In this document: positions 55,524 through 63,838 of the stretch, in pieces | How the letters are laid out: each line of letters starts with the position of its first letter | How positions within the stretch are numbered: position 1 is the stretch's first letter | Assembly (NCBI RefSeq): GCF_014647515.1 | Contig: NZ_BMPI01000004.1 | Location: 227,683-291,682 of the forward strand | Source: Dactylosporangium sucinum | GTDB lineage: Bacteria; Actinomycetota; Actinomycetes; Mycobacteriales; Micromonosporaceae | Direction of reading: 5' to 3' | Length of the DNA: 64,000 nt | Translations under genes and position numbers: made by a program | Notes under the pieces: model-generated | Databases searched by the model: none | What the model was told of the DNA's origin: nothing | Seen by the model: only the letters and a program-made list of their open reading frames with translations

Positions 55524-55664
55524 GTGGATGCCGTCGAGCATCGCCGCTGGGCCGCCGGCGGCATGAGCGACTGCACGGCGATGTTCGTGGATGTGCCGGG
55601 GCCGGACCTTCGAGAGGCGGTCCTCGATGCGGTGAGCGCGACACTGGCCCTGCGTTCCCGCTAG
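55524..55664 (+). CDS. Possible small ORF
   Basis: A 46-residue frame from GTG 55524 to TAG 55664. The end, PGPDLREAVLDAVSATLALRSR, looks like ordinary protein and could be a gene remnant. No clear ribosome site and no recognised family. Confidence 0.2.
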   Translation: MDAVEHRRWAAGGMSDCTAMFVDVPGPDLREAVLDAVSATLALRSR

Positions 55665-55700
55665 GCTCGGTGGCTCCGACGCACGCCGAAGGGGGTCCTC

Positions 55701-57200
55701 GTGAGCCAGGTGCCGCCGCCGGACGACACCGCAGCCTCCGCCCCCTCCGCTCCGCCCGCGGCTCATGCCGTCTGGGCCACCCCGTCCCGCTCCGCGCCGG
55801 CGCCCGCTCCACCCGCCGCCGTGCCGCCTGCGTCCGGCCCGCTGACGCCCGCGCCACCACCCTCCGCGCCGCCCGCTTCCGGCTGGTCCGCGCCTCCCCC
55901 TCCCGGCTGGTCCGCGCCGCCCCCTCCCGGCTTCACCTCGCCGACGCCACCCGGCATCGATGCGGGCTCCGACGCGCTCGTCGGCGAGATCGTCGATCCG
56001 GCTTCCGGCGGTCCCACTCGATCCTCCGGCCACCGGTCCACTGTGGACCCTCGTGCGGTGGCGGCCCGGGCGGCCGTGCTCGCGGGAGCGGCGGGGCGGC
56101 AGACGGTCAAGGGGGCGAAGCGGGTCGGATCGAGCATCGGCAACTTCTTCACCGGCATGGGGTATGTGTTCCTCGGCGCCGGCCAGTTCCTGCGCAGCCC
56201 GCGGCTGTGGCTGCTGGTGCTGGTGCCGCTCGGGCTGACCGCGCTCGCGATCTTCGGCCTGCACGAGGCGACCGGGGCGCTGGTGGGGCGGCTGGTCGAC
56301 TGGCTGGTGGGGTTCGTGGGCGGGTGGCCCTCGGTGATCCGCCGGGTGATCGAGGCCATGCTCTGGATCGGCGCCACGATCTTCTTCCACGCCGCGATGA
56401 CGGCGCTCACGGTCCCGCTGACGATGCTGTTCGGCGCCGCGTTCTTCCCGTTCATCACCCGGACCGTCGTCGGCAAGGACCCGAAGCCCCCCGCCTGGCA
56501 CCGGGCCGCGGGCGTCTGCCTGCGCCAGACCGTGGTCGTGACCGTCGTCCTGCAGCTCGGCTGGCTCGTGATCATCCCGCTGCTGTGGATCCCCGGCCTG
56601 AACGTGGCGGCGGCGCTGGCGGTCGGCGTGGTGTTCAACGGTTATCTGATCGGCCTTCTGGTCCTGGCGGTGCCCATGCACCACCACGGCGTATCCCGGC
56701 TGGGAGAACAGTTCCGCTTCGCGTGGCGCCACCGCTCGTTCACGCTGGGCTTCGGCATGATGAGCCTGGGCGCGCTGCTGATCCCGGTGCTGATGGTGCG
56801 CCTCTTGCTGGTGTTGCCGATCTCGCCGCTGGCGGTCACTCCGGGCGTCGCGCTGTATCTGGTCACCGCCCCGTCCGTCCTCGTCGGCGGCACGCTGCTC
56901 TTCCAGCGGATCGCCCGCTCCGCCGCCGGTCTCCCGGCACCGACGGCGGCCGTGGCGCCGTTCGGCGTCCCCATGCCCCGCCACGGCACTCCGGTCCCGC
57001 CGCCGCACAGCCCGCCCAGCTTCCCGCCCGGCGGCCCGGTCCCGCCGCCGCACGGCCCGCCCAGCGCCCCCGTGCCGCCGCAAGGCGTGCCCGGTTTCCC
57101 GCCCAGCGCCCCCGTGCCGCCGCAAGGCGTGCCCGGTTTCCCGCCCGGCGGCCCGGTGCCGCCCTACGGCCCGCCGGCGCCGGGCCGGCGTCGGCGCTGA
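55701..57200 (+). CDS. EI24-domain membrane protein with Pro-rich tails
   Basis: A 499-residue protein. The central region (about 145-390) has six or so hydrophobic helices and matches the EI24/CysZ-like group: FFTGMGYVFLGAGQFLRSPR at the start and LFGAAFFPFITRTVVGK in the middle. Both ends are Pro-rich and low-complexity; the C-terminal tail contains a tandem 14-residue duplication. CysZ transports sulfate, but for actinobacterial EI24 proteins substrate is unknown. GTG at 55701 with GAAGGGGG upstream. Confidence 0.75.
   Translation: MSQVPPPDDTAASAPSAPPAAHAVWATPSRSAPAPAPPAAVPPASGPLTPAPPPSAPPASGWSAPPPPGWSAPPPPGFTSPTPPGIDAGSDALVGEIVDPASGGPTRSSGHRSTVDPRAVAARAAVLAGAAGRQTVKGAKRVGSSIGNFFTGMGYVFLGAGQFLRSPRLWLLVLVPLGLTALAIFGLHEATGALVGRLVDWLVGFVGGWPSVIRRVIEAMLWIGATIFFHAAMTALTVPLTMLFGAAFFPFITRTVVGKDPKPPAWHRAAGVCLRQTVVVTVVLQLGWLVIIPLLWIPGLNVAAALAVGVVFNGYLIGLLVLAVPMHHHGVSRLGEQFRFAWRHRSFTLGFGMMSLGALLIPVLMVRLLLVLPISPLAVTPGVALYLVTAPSVLVGGTLLFQRIARSAAGLPAPTAAVAPFGVPMPRHGTPVPPPHSPPSFPPGGPVPPPHGPPSAPVPPQGVPGFPPSAPVPPQGVPGFPPGGPVPPYGPPAPGRRRR
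57061..57144 (+). repeat. Perfect 42-bp tandem duplication
   Basis: 57061-57102 is repeated exactly at 57103-57144 in the EI24 gene. It encodes two copies of a 14-residue Pro-rich unit (VPPQGVPGFPPSAP type). Identical copies suggest a recent slippage event. Confidence 0.85.
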
Positions 57201-57239
57201 GCGATCGATCGGCCGGCGGCTCGCGCGGATGCGCCCGGG

Positions 57240-57695
57240 TCAGTCGGCTCCGCGCTGCCGCTTGGCGACCTCGCGGAAGACCCGCTTGAACACCGCATAT
57301 GCGTCCTCGCCCACCGCCTCCGCATGGCCGCGCTCGACGTCCTCCATGATCCCGTCCGAGCGGCGCATCATGTCCAGGCCCAGCTCGGTGGGCACGACCA
57401 GCTTGGCCCGGCGGTCCTGAGGGTCCGGCCTCCGCTCCACATACCCGAGCTCGACCAGCTCGTCCACCAGCGTGCTGATCACCTGCTTGTGCTGGCCGGA
57501 CAGCACCGACAGGGTGGCGGCCCGCGTGCCCTCGACGTCCAGGTATGCGAGCACCGCGCCGTGCCGGGGCCGCAGGCTCGCGTGACCGACCTCGCCGAGC
57601 CGCCGGAACAGCTCCTTCTGCAGCGCGAACAGCACCTGCGCCGACAGCATCCCCAGGTCCGGGTCGACCTGCTTGCGCTCGCTCCGCGTGCTCAC
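57240..57695 (-). CDS. MarR-family transcriptional regulator
   Basis: A 151-residue winged-helix regulator. Core motif LSVLSGQHKQVISTLVDELVELGYVERRPDPQDRR (in part LSVLSGQHKQVISTLVDELV) contains the recognition helix and the DxR wing. GTG at 57695 chosen; a TTG at 57725 is in frame but lies inside the palindromic operator-like sequence. It is downstream of the long palindrome and in line with the amidohydrolase gene on the same strand. Confidence 0.85.
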   Translation of the reverse strand: MSTRSERKQVDPDLGMLSAQVLFALQKELFRRLGEVGHASLRPRHGAVLAYLDVEGTRAATLSVLSGQHKQVISTLVDELVELGYVERRPDPQDRRAKLVVPTELGLDMMRRSDGIMEDVERGHAEAVGEDAYAVFKRVFREVAKRQRGAD

Positions 57696-57714
57696 CCCCC
57701 AAGAATAGTCATGA

Positions 57715-57725
57715 TTGGTGACCAA
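57715..57725. promoter_or_regulatory. Possible MarR operator
   Basis: TTGGTGACCAA, a perfect 11-base palindrome about 20 bases upstream of the MarR GTG start. MarR proteins often bind such sites in their own promoter. Inference. Confidence 0.4.
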
Positions 57726-57730
57726 CGCTG

Positions 57731-57779
57731 TTCATACACATGTTCTATCCACAGGCTGTGGATAGAACATGTGTATGAA
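57731..57779. repeat. Perfect 49-bp palindrome
   Basis: 24-base arms (57731-57754 and 57756-57779) with a single central G and no mismatch. The arms begin TTCATACACATGTTCTATCC and are clearly AT-richer than the genome. It lies between the amidohydrolase stop and the MarR start on the minus strand. As RNA it would be a long hairpin, as DNA a cruciform or a large operator. The inner ends contain DnaA-box-like sequences. Confidence 0.9.
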
Positions 57780-57814
57780 GGCGTGGACTTATCCACAGGG
57801 GCAGCTGTGGATAA
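57745..57814. promoter_or_regulatory. Cluster of four DnaA-box-like sites
   Basis: CTATCCACA at 57745-57753 and its inverse TGTGGATAG at 57757-57765 (eight of nine match to TTATCCACA), and perfect TTATCCACA at 57789-57797 with its inverse TGTGGATAA at 57806-57814. The last two overlap the 3' end of the amidohydrolase gene, whose TAA stop is inside the box. No dnaA or dnaN gene is near, so this is not the usual oriC. Confidence 0.6.
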
Positions 57815-59276
57815 CCGCCGACGAGGACCGGGCCGCCTGCTCCACGGCCGCCAGTAAGGCATCGCGGCGGGCCGCGTCGATCAGCGTGCCCCGCGCGACC
57901 ACGGCGTGGACGCGGCGCGTGTCGCGGATGTCGTGGAGCGGGTCGGCGTCGAGGACCACCAGGTCGGGCAGGCCGCCGGGGCGGATGGTGCCGGAGCCCA
58001 GCCCGAGATACAGCATGGGATCCCGCGTCGCCGCCAGCAGCGCCCGCATCGGGCTCAGGCCCGCCCGGACCAGCAGCTCCAGCTCGTCGTGCAGGCTGAA
58101 GCCGGGAAAGCAGTACGCGCTGCCGGCGTCAGTGCCGGCCAGCAGCGGCACCTCGGCCGCCGCGGCGGCGCGCACGAAGCGCCGGCGATGCCCGAACAGC
58201 TCCTGGTGCTCGACGGCCTCCTGCGGGGTCCGGCCGGCGCCGTGGAGGCCGGCCTCCCACGCCGCTCGGACGTGCGCCGGCACATACCGGAGCCGCGGGT
58301 CGTCGGTGTCGACCGATTCCGGGAGATCGACGACCCGGTGCATGGCGAGCGTGGGGGTCAGGTGCGAGTCGTTGCGCGCCAGCCGGTGGAAGACGTGGGC
58401 GGCCCGCCGCTCGTCATACGTCCGGGCGGCGCGCAGCTCCAGCGGGCGCATGGCCCGGAGCCAGCCGTCGTGGTCGCCCGGCTCGATCCGGATCGCGCGC
58501 AGCGCCCGGCGGATCTCGTCCTCGTCGGCGCACGTCGAGTGCCACACCGTGAACAGGTGCTCGAAGCTGCGCTGCCCGACGTCGCTCGCGACCGGGGCCG
58601 GGACGTCGTCGGGGCAGTGGCCGGCGAAGTCGAGGCCGACCCGCCGGGTCTCGTCGGCGATCGCGGCGAACGACTCCGTGGTCAGCCGCGAATACACCTT
58701 CACGAAGTCGGCGCCGCCGACCGCCGCCCGCTTGACCGCCGCGCGGGCCTCACCGGCGTCGGCCACGTCGAGATACGGCACGCCGCGCCCGGCCCAGAGG
58801 GACGGCGACCCGTCGAGGATCGGGCTCGCGATCACCGAGCGCGGCCCGAGCAGCGTGCCGGCCTCGACCCGCCGCCGCGACTCATGCAGCGCCGGATGAC
58901 CGGACATCTCGCGTACCGTCGTGACGCCATTCGCGAGATACAGCGGCGGATCGACGGCGTCGTCGCCCGAGCTGTGGACGTGCATGTCGACGAGCCCCGG
59001 GATCACGAACCGCCCGCGCCCGTCGACGATGACGGCGTCGCCCGGCACCCGCGTCTCGCGCGCGGGTCCGACCGCGCCGATGCGGTCGCCGTCGACGACC
59101 ACCGTCATCCCCCGCTGCGGCGGCGCGCCGGTGCCGTCGATGACCGTCGTATCGAGGATCGCGATCGGCGTGCCGCCCGCCGCCGGCTCGGCCCGCGCGG
59201 AGGTGCCCATGCCGGCCGCGATCCCGACGCCGATGCCGGTGCCGAGCAGCCCGCGCCGCGAGAACTGGTGCGTCAT
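57789..59276 (-). CDS. Exported amidohydrolase (Tat signal)
   Basis: A 495-residue metal-dependent hydrolase of the amidohydrolase superfamily. SRRGLLGTGIGVGIAAG is a Tat-type signal. IPGLVDMHVHSSG contains the HxH metal motif, and AGTDAGSAYCF the conserved Asp. The imidazolonepropionase/prolidase-like group (TTVREMSGHPAL, LLVRAGLSPMRALLAAT) is the nearest; substrate unknown. ATG at 59276 with GGAAGGG nine bases upstream; the frame continues to 59351. The last codons overlap DnaA-box-like sites. Confidence 0.85.
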   Translation of the reverse strand: MTHQFSRRGLLGTGIGVGIAAGMGTSARAEPAAGGTPIAILDTTVIDGTGAPPQRGMTVVVDGDRIGAVGPARETRVPGDAVIVDGRGRFVIPGLVDMHVHSSGDDAVDPPLYLANGVTTVREMSGHPALHESRRRVEAGTLLGPRSVIASPILDGSPSLWAGRGVPYLDVADAGEARAAVKRAAVGGADFVKVYSRLTTESFAAIADETRRVGLDFAGHCPDDVPAPVASDVGQRSFEHLFTVWHSTCADEDEIRRALRAIRIEPGDHDGWLRAMRPLELRAARTYDERRAAHVFHRLARNDSHLTPTLAMHRVVDLPESVDTDDPRLRYVPAHVRAAWEAGLHGAGRTPQEAVEHQELFGHRRRFVRAAAAAEVPLLAGTDAGSAYCFPGFSLHDELELLVRAGLSPMRALLAATRDPMLYLGLGSGTIRPGGLPDLVVLDADPLHDIRDTRRVHAVVARGTLIDAARRDALLAAVEQAARSSSAVIHSCPCG

Positions 59277-59366
59277 CGGTGCGATCCCTTCCGTGGGACG
59301 ACACCGTTGACTTTCCTCCGGTACCGCTGCGAAGTCAGGCCGGTTAGGCACCGTCTTCGGGTAGGG

Positions 59367-60227
59367 TCAGCACCCCTCTTGGAGTTCCCGATAAGCACCG
59401 ATGACCGCCTGGGTGCGGTCGGCGAGCTCCCGCGCCGGGTCGGGCGCTGTGCGGTCGGGCGGCGTGATCCGGCCGAGCACCAGATCGGCTCGCTCGATCG
59501 ACCGGCGCGCGTTGCGGACGACCCGCTCCTCGCGCACGAACGTCCGGCACTCCGCCGCCAGCGTTTCCAGGGCGGTCAGCCGGCGTTCGATCTCGCGGTA
59601 CACCGGGATCCGCGACTCCTCGACGACGCTGATCCTGTCCTCGAGCTCGTCCCGCAGCCCGGTCCGCTCGGGCACCTCGGTCCGCGCCCGCTCGAGCTCG
59701 GCGACCTGTTCGCGCAGGACGGCGTGGTCGTGCAGCAGCCCCGCCAGCGTCCACAGCGACGCGGAGAGCTCGTCCCGCGGGCTGTCGAGCCGCACGAGCG
59801 GTGCGAGGTGCGGCCAGCTGCGCGCGGTCTGCCGCGCCGCGCGCAGGCCGCGGAGGAAGATCCCGGCCTCCGGCCCGGCGCCGAGCACCCGGTGCCGCCG
59901 ATTCCAGACATCGGTCTCGGCCGTTTCCCGTCGGACATACCGCCGCCCGACGAGCGCCACCCCGGCGACCCCGATCGGCACCCCGACCCAGGGCGTGGCC
60001 AGCGCCGAGACGGTGACGGCCACGCCGGCGACGACGACGAACCCGGCACCGGTGAGGATCCGGGCGGCGGCGAGCTCGGTGGCGGGCCGCACGGCGCCGA
60101 ACCCGTTGTCCCGCAGGCGAAAATGGACGATGCCGTCGTCTTCCTCCCGCTCGACGCCCTGGTCGAACCCAGGCTCGTCGAGCGCGACGAGACACCGCCC
60201 GGCCTCGTCAAACACGACGAACACCAC
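59367..60227 (-). CDS. Hypothetical membrane protein with coiled coil
   Basis: A 286-residue protein: an N-terminal soluble part, two hydrophobic helices (GAGFVVVAGVAVTVSALATP and VGVPIGVAGVALVG), then a long helical, charged region (EQVAELERARTEVPERTGLR...) likely to form a coiled coil. No family recognised. Not obviously part of an operon; it is 91 bases upstream of the amidohydrolase on the same strand. Confidence 0.6.
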   Translation of the reverse strand: MVFVVFDEAGRCLVALDEPGFDQGVEREEDDGIVHFRLRDNGFGAVRPATELAAARILTGAGFVVVAGVAVTVSALATPWVGVPIGVAGVALVGRRYVRRETAETDVWNRRHRVLGAGPEAGIFLRGLRAARQTARSWPHLAPLVRLDSPRDELSASLWTLAGLLHDHAVLREQVAELERARTEVPERTGLRDELEDRISVVEESRIPVYREIERRLTALETLAAECRTFVREERVVRNARRSIERADLVLGRITPPDRTAPDPARELADRTQAVIGAYRELQEGC

Positions 60228-60290
60228 AGCGCAACTGTATCGATACCCGGCGCCCCGCGGCCGACGGCGTCGACTCCGTCGGGCGCCCTC

Positions 60291-60348
60291 TCATGATCCA
60301 TGGAGCGTTCCGGCTGTCATGGCGACCAGAACTCTCCATCGATCATGA
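60291..60348. repeat. Imperfect palindrome (REP-like)
   Basis: Arms 60291-60313 and 60326-60348 pair at 20 of 23 positions, centred on a 12-base spacer, with ATGATC[CG]ATGGAG at the arm ends. It lies between two genes and may be a dispersed repeat or terminator for the GntR gene. Confidence 0.55.
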
Positions 60349-60362
60349 ACGGGCCCGGGCGG

Positions 60363-60758
60363 TCAGTCGGTCGCGGTGGTGAGGGTGTAGGCCTCGGCCG
60401 GGTAGACCAGCGGCGGGAAGCCCGGCCGGGAGATCTCGAAGACCGGCAGCCCGGGCGACCACCCGTGCGCGTCGGCCTCGGGCCGGGAAGCCGGCCGGGC
60501 GTTGACCTCGGCGCCGGCGGGCAGGATGACGACGGACTTCTCGAGGGGCGCCCGGACGCAGGCGGTCCGCCCGCGGGCGGTGCACAGCAACCCCTCCCGG
60601 ACCAGCTCGGCGATCGCGGCCCGGACGGTGTCGCGCTTGCAGTTGAACGCGGCGGCGATGTCGTGCTCGCTGGGCAGGCTCGAACCGGGCGGGAAGGCGC
60701 GCGTCACGATGCGCCGCCGAAGCTCGTCGGCAACGTCCTGGTATTTGGCGGGTGCCAT
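60363..60758 (-). CDS. Short GntR-family transcriptional regulator
   Basis: A 131-residue regulator. GntR HTH: VADELRRRIVTRAFPPGSSL then SEHDIAAAFNCKRDTVRAAI. Behind it is only about 60 residues, much shorter than the usual UTRA or FCD sensor domain, so the effector part is truncated or atypical. ATG at 60758. A symmetric element sits immediately upstream. Confidence 0.8.
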   Translation of the reverse strand: MAPAKYQDVADELRRRIVTRAFPPGSSLPSEHDIAAAFNCKRDTVRAAIAELVREGLLCTARGRTACVRAPLEKSVVILPAGAEVNARPASRPEADAHGWSPGLPVFEISRPGFPPLVYPAEAYTLTTATD

Positions 60759-60766
60759 GGTCAGCA

Positions 60767-60785
60767 CTATAGGGCCATAGGGCCA
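60767..60785. promoter_or_regulatory. Possible GntR operator
   Basis: CTATAGGGCCATAG, with CTAT/ATAG arms followed by GGGCC repeat, lies 9 bases upstream of the GntR ATG. Fits an autoregulatory site; inference. Confidence 0.35.
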
Positions 60786-60864
60786 CCGAAGGCCAGTAGG
60801 TCACCCGACAGACAGCGGCCCGGGTCGCCGAGGAGCGGCGGCCCGGGCCGTGGTCGAGCGAGGG

Positions 60865-61725
60865 CTATTCGACGTAGAGGTTGACCACCGCGCTGATCGG
60901 CAGGGCCACCATCACCAGCAGGAAGGCCAGCAGGGCCGCCGCGGCCTTCTGCTGCTGCTCGTGGATCGTCTTCAGCGTGCACTCGCCGGTCAGGACGAAC
61001 CAGTCGATCACGTACCGGGCGATGTACAGGCCGACGTACGCCACGCCCAGCGCCATGCCGAAGCCCGCGAAGCTCTCCGGCCACGTGGTGAAGTCGCCGG
61101 CCATGGCGCCGTACAGGATCAGGCCGACCGAGGTCAGGACCGCGGCGCTCTCCAGGCCCTCCGTCACGCCGCCGGCCGCGACCGCCTCGCGGAGGTTGCC
61201 GCGGACCACCAGCGCGTGGAGGTAGAAGGCGATCACCAGGCCCGCCACGCCGGCCGCGGTGAAGGCCAAGGTGGCCAGCAGGGCCGTGCGCAGGTCCGGG
61301 GCCGAGCCCACGAACGTCGCGCGGACCACCAGGCCCAGGCCGAGGTAGAAGCCCAGGCGGACCAGGGCGATCGACATCGGGATCCGGTCCAGCTCGTTCA
61401 GCTTCGTCGGGCGGGTGCGCAGCAGGATCAGGTCGGTCAGGACGAAGCCCACGACGGCCAGGACCGTCGCCCAGACCAGGCCACCGCCGACCCAGGCCAG
61501 CGAGCTCCACTTGTCCAGGTCCTGGCCCACCAGGCTGGACACGCCGACCACCTGCACGAACACGAAGCCCACGCGCTGGAGCAGGTAGGCCCAGTTGGAC
61601 GCGATCCACAGCTCGTCGTGGTCGTCGAAGGAGGTGAGGGCGTTGAGCAGCCACCAGCCGCCGCCCACGCCCACCACCACGATGAGCACCTGGAGCACCG
61701 CGATCAGGGGAGCCAGATCGTTCAT
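60865..61725 (-). CDS. DUF350-family membrane protein
   Basis: A 286-residue protein with about eight hydrophobic helices arranged as two similar halves, each containing the G-x-x-x-A.. Y segment typical of DUF350 (VLTDLILLRTRP, LVIAFYLHALVVRGNLREAV, GGVTEGLESAAVLTS). E. coli YjfL is a single-copy relative. Third gene of the operon, 30 bases after the ATP-grasp gene. DUF350 proteins are known neighbours of glutathionylspermidine-synthase-like ligases; their biochemical role is not established. Confidence 0.82.
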   Translation of the reverse strand: MNDLAPLIAVLQVLIVVVGVGGGWWLLNALTSFDDHDELWIASNWAYLLQRVGFVFVQVVGVSSLVGQDLDKWSSLAWVGGGLVWATVLAVVGFVLTDLILLRTRPTKLNELDRIPMSIALVRLGFYLGLGLVVRATFVGSAPDLRTALLATLAFTAAGVAGLVIAFYLHALVVRGNLREAVAAGGVTEGLESAAVLTSVGLILYGAMAGDFTTWPESFAGFGMALGVAYVGLYIARYVIDWFVLTGECTLKTIHEQQQKAAAALLAFLLVMVALPISAVVNLYVE

Positions 61726-61755
61726 GGCTGTCGTTTCTCCTCGGCCGGCACCGTG

Positions 61756-63051
61756 TCAGCCGGAATGGTCGATGGTGTGGGGGACGAAGTGGCTCAGGTT
61801 GTCGGTCACCAGGCCGGCGCTCTCGCGGATGCCGAGCCCCGCGGGTTCGCCGTCGATCATCCAGATGCCGAGGACCGGATGCCAGGAGGCGCCGCGCTCG
61901 TCGGGGAAGGCGGGCAGCGGCGCGTAGGCCTGGCAGACGAACGGGCCGTCGTCGTACGGGCCCGGGGTGGTCAGCCGGACCTGCCCGTCGACGACGATGG
62001 TGACGTTGGCGCCCTCCCGTCCGAGCAGCGGCTTGCGCACGTAGTCGGTCATCCAGGCGGGACGCTCGTGCTCGAAGTACGCCGGCAGCACCAGATCCCG
62101 CCGCAGCGGGTCGTCGGCGTACATCTCCCACAGGACGGGCAGGAGCCCCTTGGTGCTCCAGAGCATCTTGTACGGCGGCTCGATCCAGGCGGTGCCGTCG
62201 CGCGCCGGGTCGGCCATGTCGCGGAAGCACTGCCGGGCGAAGCGCTCCGTCGTCATCCATTCCCAGGGGTACAGCTTGAAGAGCACGTGGATGCGTTCGC
62301 CGTCGGCGTCGAAGAAGTGGTCACCGGCGGCGACGTCGCCGGCGCCGATCTGGTTCATCCACAGGAACTTCACCCGGCACCCGAGGGGTTCGAGCGCCTG
62401 ACGGGCGGTTTCCATGAGGTACTCGGTGTTGAAGAGGTCCTCGCCGCTCTCGTCCGAGTCGTCGCACGCGAAGTGGATCGTGAGGTTGCCGGGCAGGTGC
62501 GGGCGCGACTGGCGGAGCCGGCCGATGTTGCGGATCCAGGCGGTGACGAGTCGCTCGTGTACCGCGTTCCACTGGTCCTTCCCCTGACCGGTCTCGGTGT
62601 GCCAGTACCACTGGATCACCGCGGACTCGGGCAGAGCGGTCGGCGTGTCGGCGTTGAACTCGAGCAACTGCGGTCGCAGTCCGTCGAACCGCACGTCGAA
62701 CCGCGCGTAGACGCTCGGCGAGAAGTCGCCCCGGGAGCGGCCGCCGGGCTCGGTCTCGTCGTCGTACCACGTCCGGGCGATCTGCTCCCAGGCGAAGTCG
62801 GGGATGCCGAGCCGGCCCAGCATGCCGTTGTCGAGCATGTGGTCACCGGCGGCGACGCACATCTCGAACAGCGTCTCGGCGTCGGTGTGCAGCTGCTCGA
62901 TCTCGGCCGAGGTGAAGTCGTAGAAGGGGCCCTCGCGCCAGTACTCCACGATCTCGCCCGACGGGCCGGGCGTCTCGTTGTACAGCAGGCCCTGCTCGAC
63001 GATCTTCTGCCGGTAGTCGGGCCGGACCGCGCCGTTGGGGACGCGCCGCAC
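61756..63051 (-). CDS. Glutathionylspermidine-synthase-like ATP-grasp ligase
   Basis: A 431-residue amidoligase with the ATP-grasp fold of the C-terminal half of E. coli GspS and of YjfC. SVYARFDVRFDG and LEFNADTPTALPES are hallmark segments; later MLWSTKGLLPVLWEMY and KPLLGREGANVTI contribute the ATP- and Mg-binding residues. No amidase domain is present, so it only forms an amide bond. Gap to the lipoprotein gene is one base and it probably ligates a peptide or amine. Start at GTG 63051. Confidence 0.85.
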   Translation of the reverse strand: MRRVPNGAVRPDYRQKIVEQGLLYNETPGPSGEIVEYWREGPFYDFTSAEIEQLHTDAETLFEMCVAAGDHMLDNGMLGRLGIPDFAWEQIARTWYDDETEPGGRSRGDFSPSVYARFDVRFDGLRPQLLEFNADTPTALPESAVIQWYWHTETGQGKDQWNAVHERLVTAWIRNIGRLRQSRPHLPGNLTIHFACDDSDESGEDLFNTEYLMETARQALEPLGCRVKFLWMNQIGAGDVAAGDHFFDADGERIHVLFKLYPWEWMTTERFARQCFRDMADPARDGTAWIEPPYKMLWSTKGLLPVLWEMYADDPLRRDLVLPAYFEHERPAWMTDYVRKPLLGREGANVTIVVDGQVRLTTPGPYDDGPFVCQAYAPLPAFPDERGASWHPVLGIWMIDGEPAGLGIRESAGLVTDNLSHFVPHTIDHSG

Positions 63052-63052
63052 G

Positions 63053-63430
63053 TCAGCCGCCCGACTTGCCGGACTTGCCGCTGCTGCTACTGCCGCCGCT
63101 GCCGAAACCGCCCGACACCACGTGGCCGTTGCTGACCTTGCCGGTCGACGGCAGCCCGGCGGCCGAGCGGCCGGCCGCGTCGTTGTAGGCGATGCGGGTG
63201 CCGCCCTTGAGCTTCTGGCCCGGCTTCATCCCGCGCGGGTAGGAGCCCGAATACAGGTAATACCCGTCACGCCCGTCGCAGCGGCTGTCCTCGACGATGA
63301 CGCCGTTGCGATCGCCGCAATAGACCCGCCGCTCGCTGCTGCCGCACGCAGCCGTCAGCCCGGCGCTCGCCGCCAATGATGCCAATGCGAGGTAACTGCG
63401 GCTCAGGGGTACCGCGGTCGATCGCCTCAT
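63053..63430 (-). CDS. Small secreted Gly/Ser-tailed lipoprotein
   Basis: A 125-residue exported protein. Signal peptide with probable lipobox TAAC (a weak match) near residue 29. A middle segment with two cysteines (VYCGDRNGVIVEDSRCDG) resembles the DUF1190-type protein YjfM. The C terminus is a flexible GFGSGGSSSSGKSGKSGG tail. First gene of the operon with the ATP-grasp ligase and DUF350 protein. It may be the ligase's substrate; inference from context. Confidence 0.65.
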   Translation of the reverse strand: MRRSTAVPLSRSYLALASLAASAGLTAACGSSERRVYCGDRNGVIVEDSRCDGRDGYYLYSGSYPRGMKPGQKLKGGTRIAYNDAAGRSAAGLPSTGKVSNGHVVSGGFGSGGSSSSGKSGKSGG

Positions 63431-63506
63431 AGGCAGCCACGGTAGATGACCATCGCAAGTTACGGATGTCGACTAACCGGCAGGGCAAGCGCCACTTTCG
63501 GCCAGC

Positions 63507-63674
63507 TCAGCGCTCGGCGTGCTCCTCGCGCTCGTCCACTGGCTGCTCCTGCACGTGCGGCCGGGGCGACCCGGCGAGCTCGTGCTGGAGGGCGTTGAGG
63601 TCGGTCGGCGGGCTGAAATACTTCAGCTCCCGGGCGATCCTGGCCTGCTTGGCTTTGGCCCGTCCACGTCCCAT
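63507..63674 (-). CDS. DUF3073 family protein
   Basis: A 55-residue protein: MGRGRAKAKQARIARELKYF, then SPPTDLNALQHELAG, which is the highly conserved actinobacterial DUF3073 sequence; the tail is acidic and variable. Function unknown. ATG at 63674 has GGGGAGCAGGC just upstream. Confidence 0.9.
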   Translation of the reverse strand: MGRGRAKAKQARIARELKYFSPPTDLNALQHELAGSPRPHVQEQPVDEREEHAER

Positions 63675-63838
63675 GCCTGCTCCCCGTGTCTGCCCGGTCG
63701 CTCAGCGACCGCTGTGAAGAGTCCGCTCGTGGGCGCAACATTACAACGCCAGGGGCGCTCCCGACGAACGGACATTTCACAGGGGCTCGTGTCGGTCGGC
63801 TATTGGACTGAGCGTACCGCCAACGGTACGCGGCGGGG

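Noticed and set aside
57731..57779. Palindrome as a telomere-resolution (telRL-type) site
   Set aside because: No protelomerase gene or other phage-like genes are nearby.
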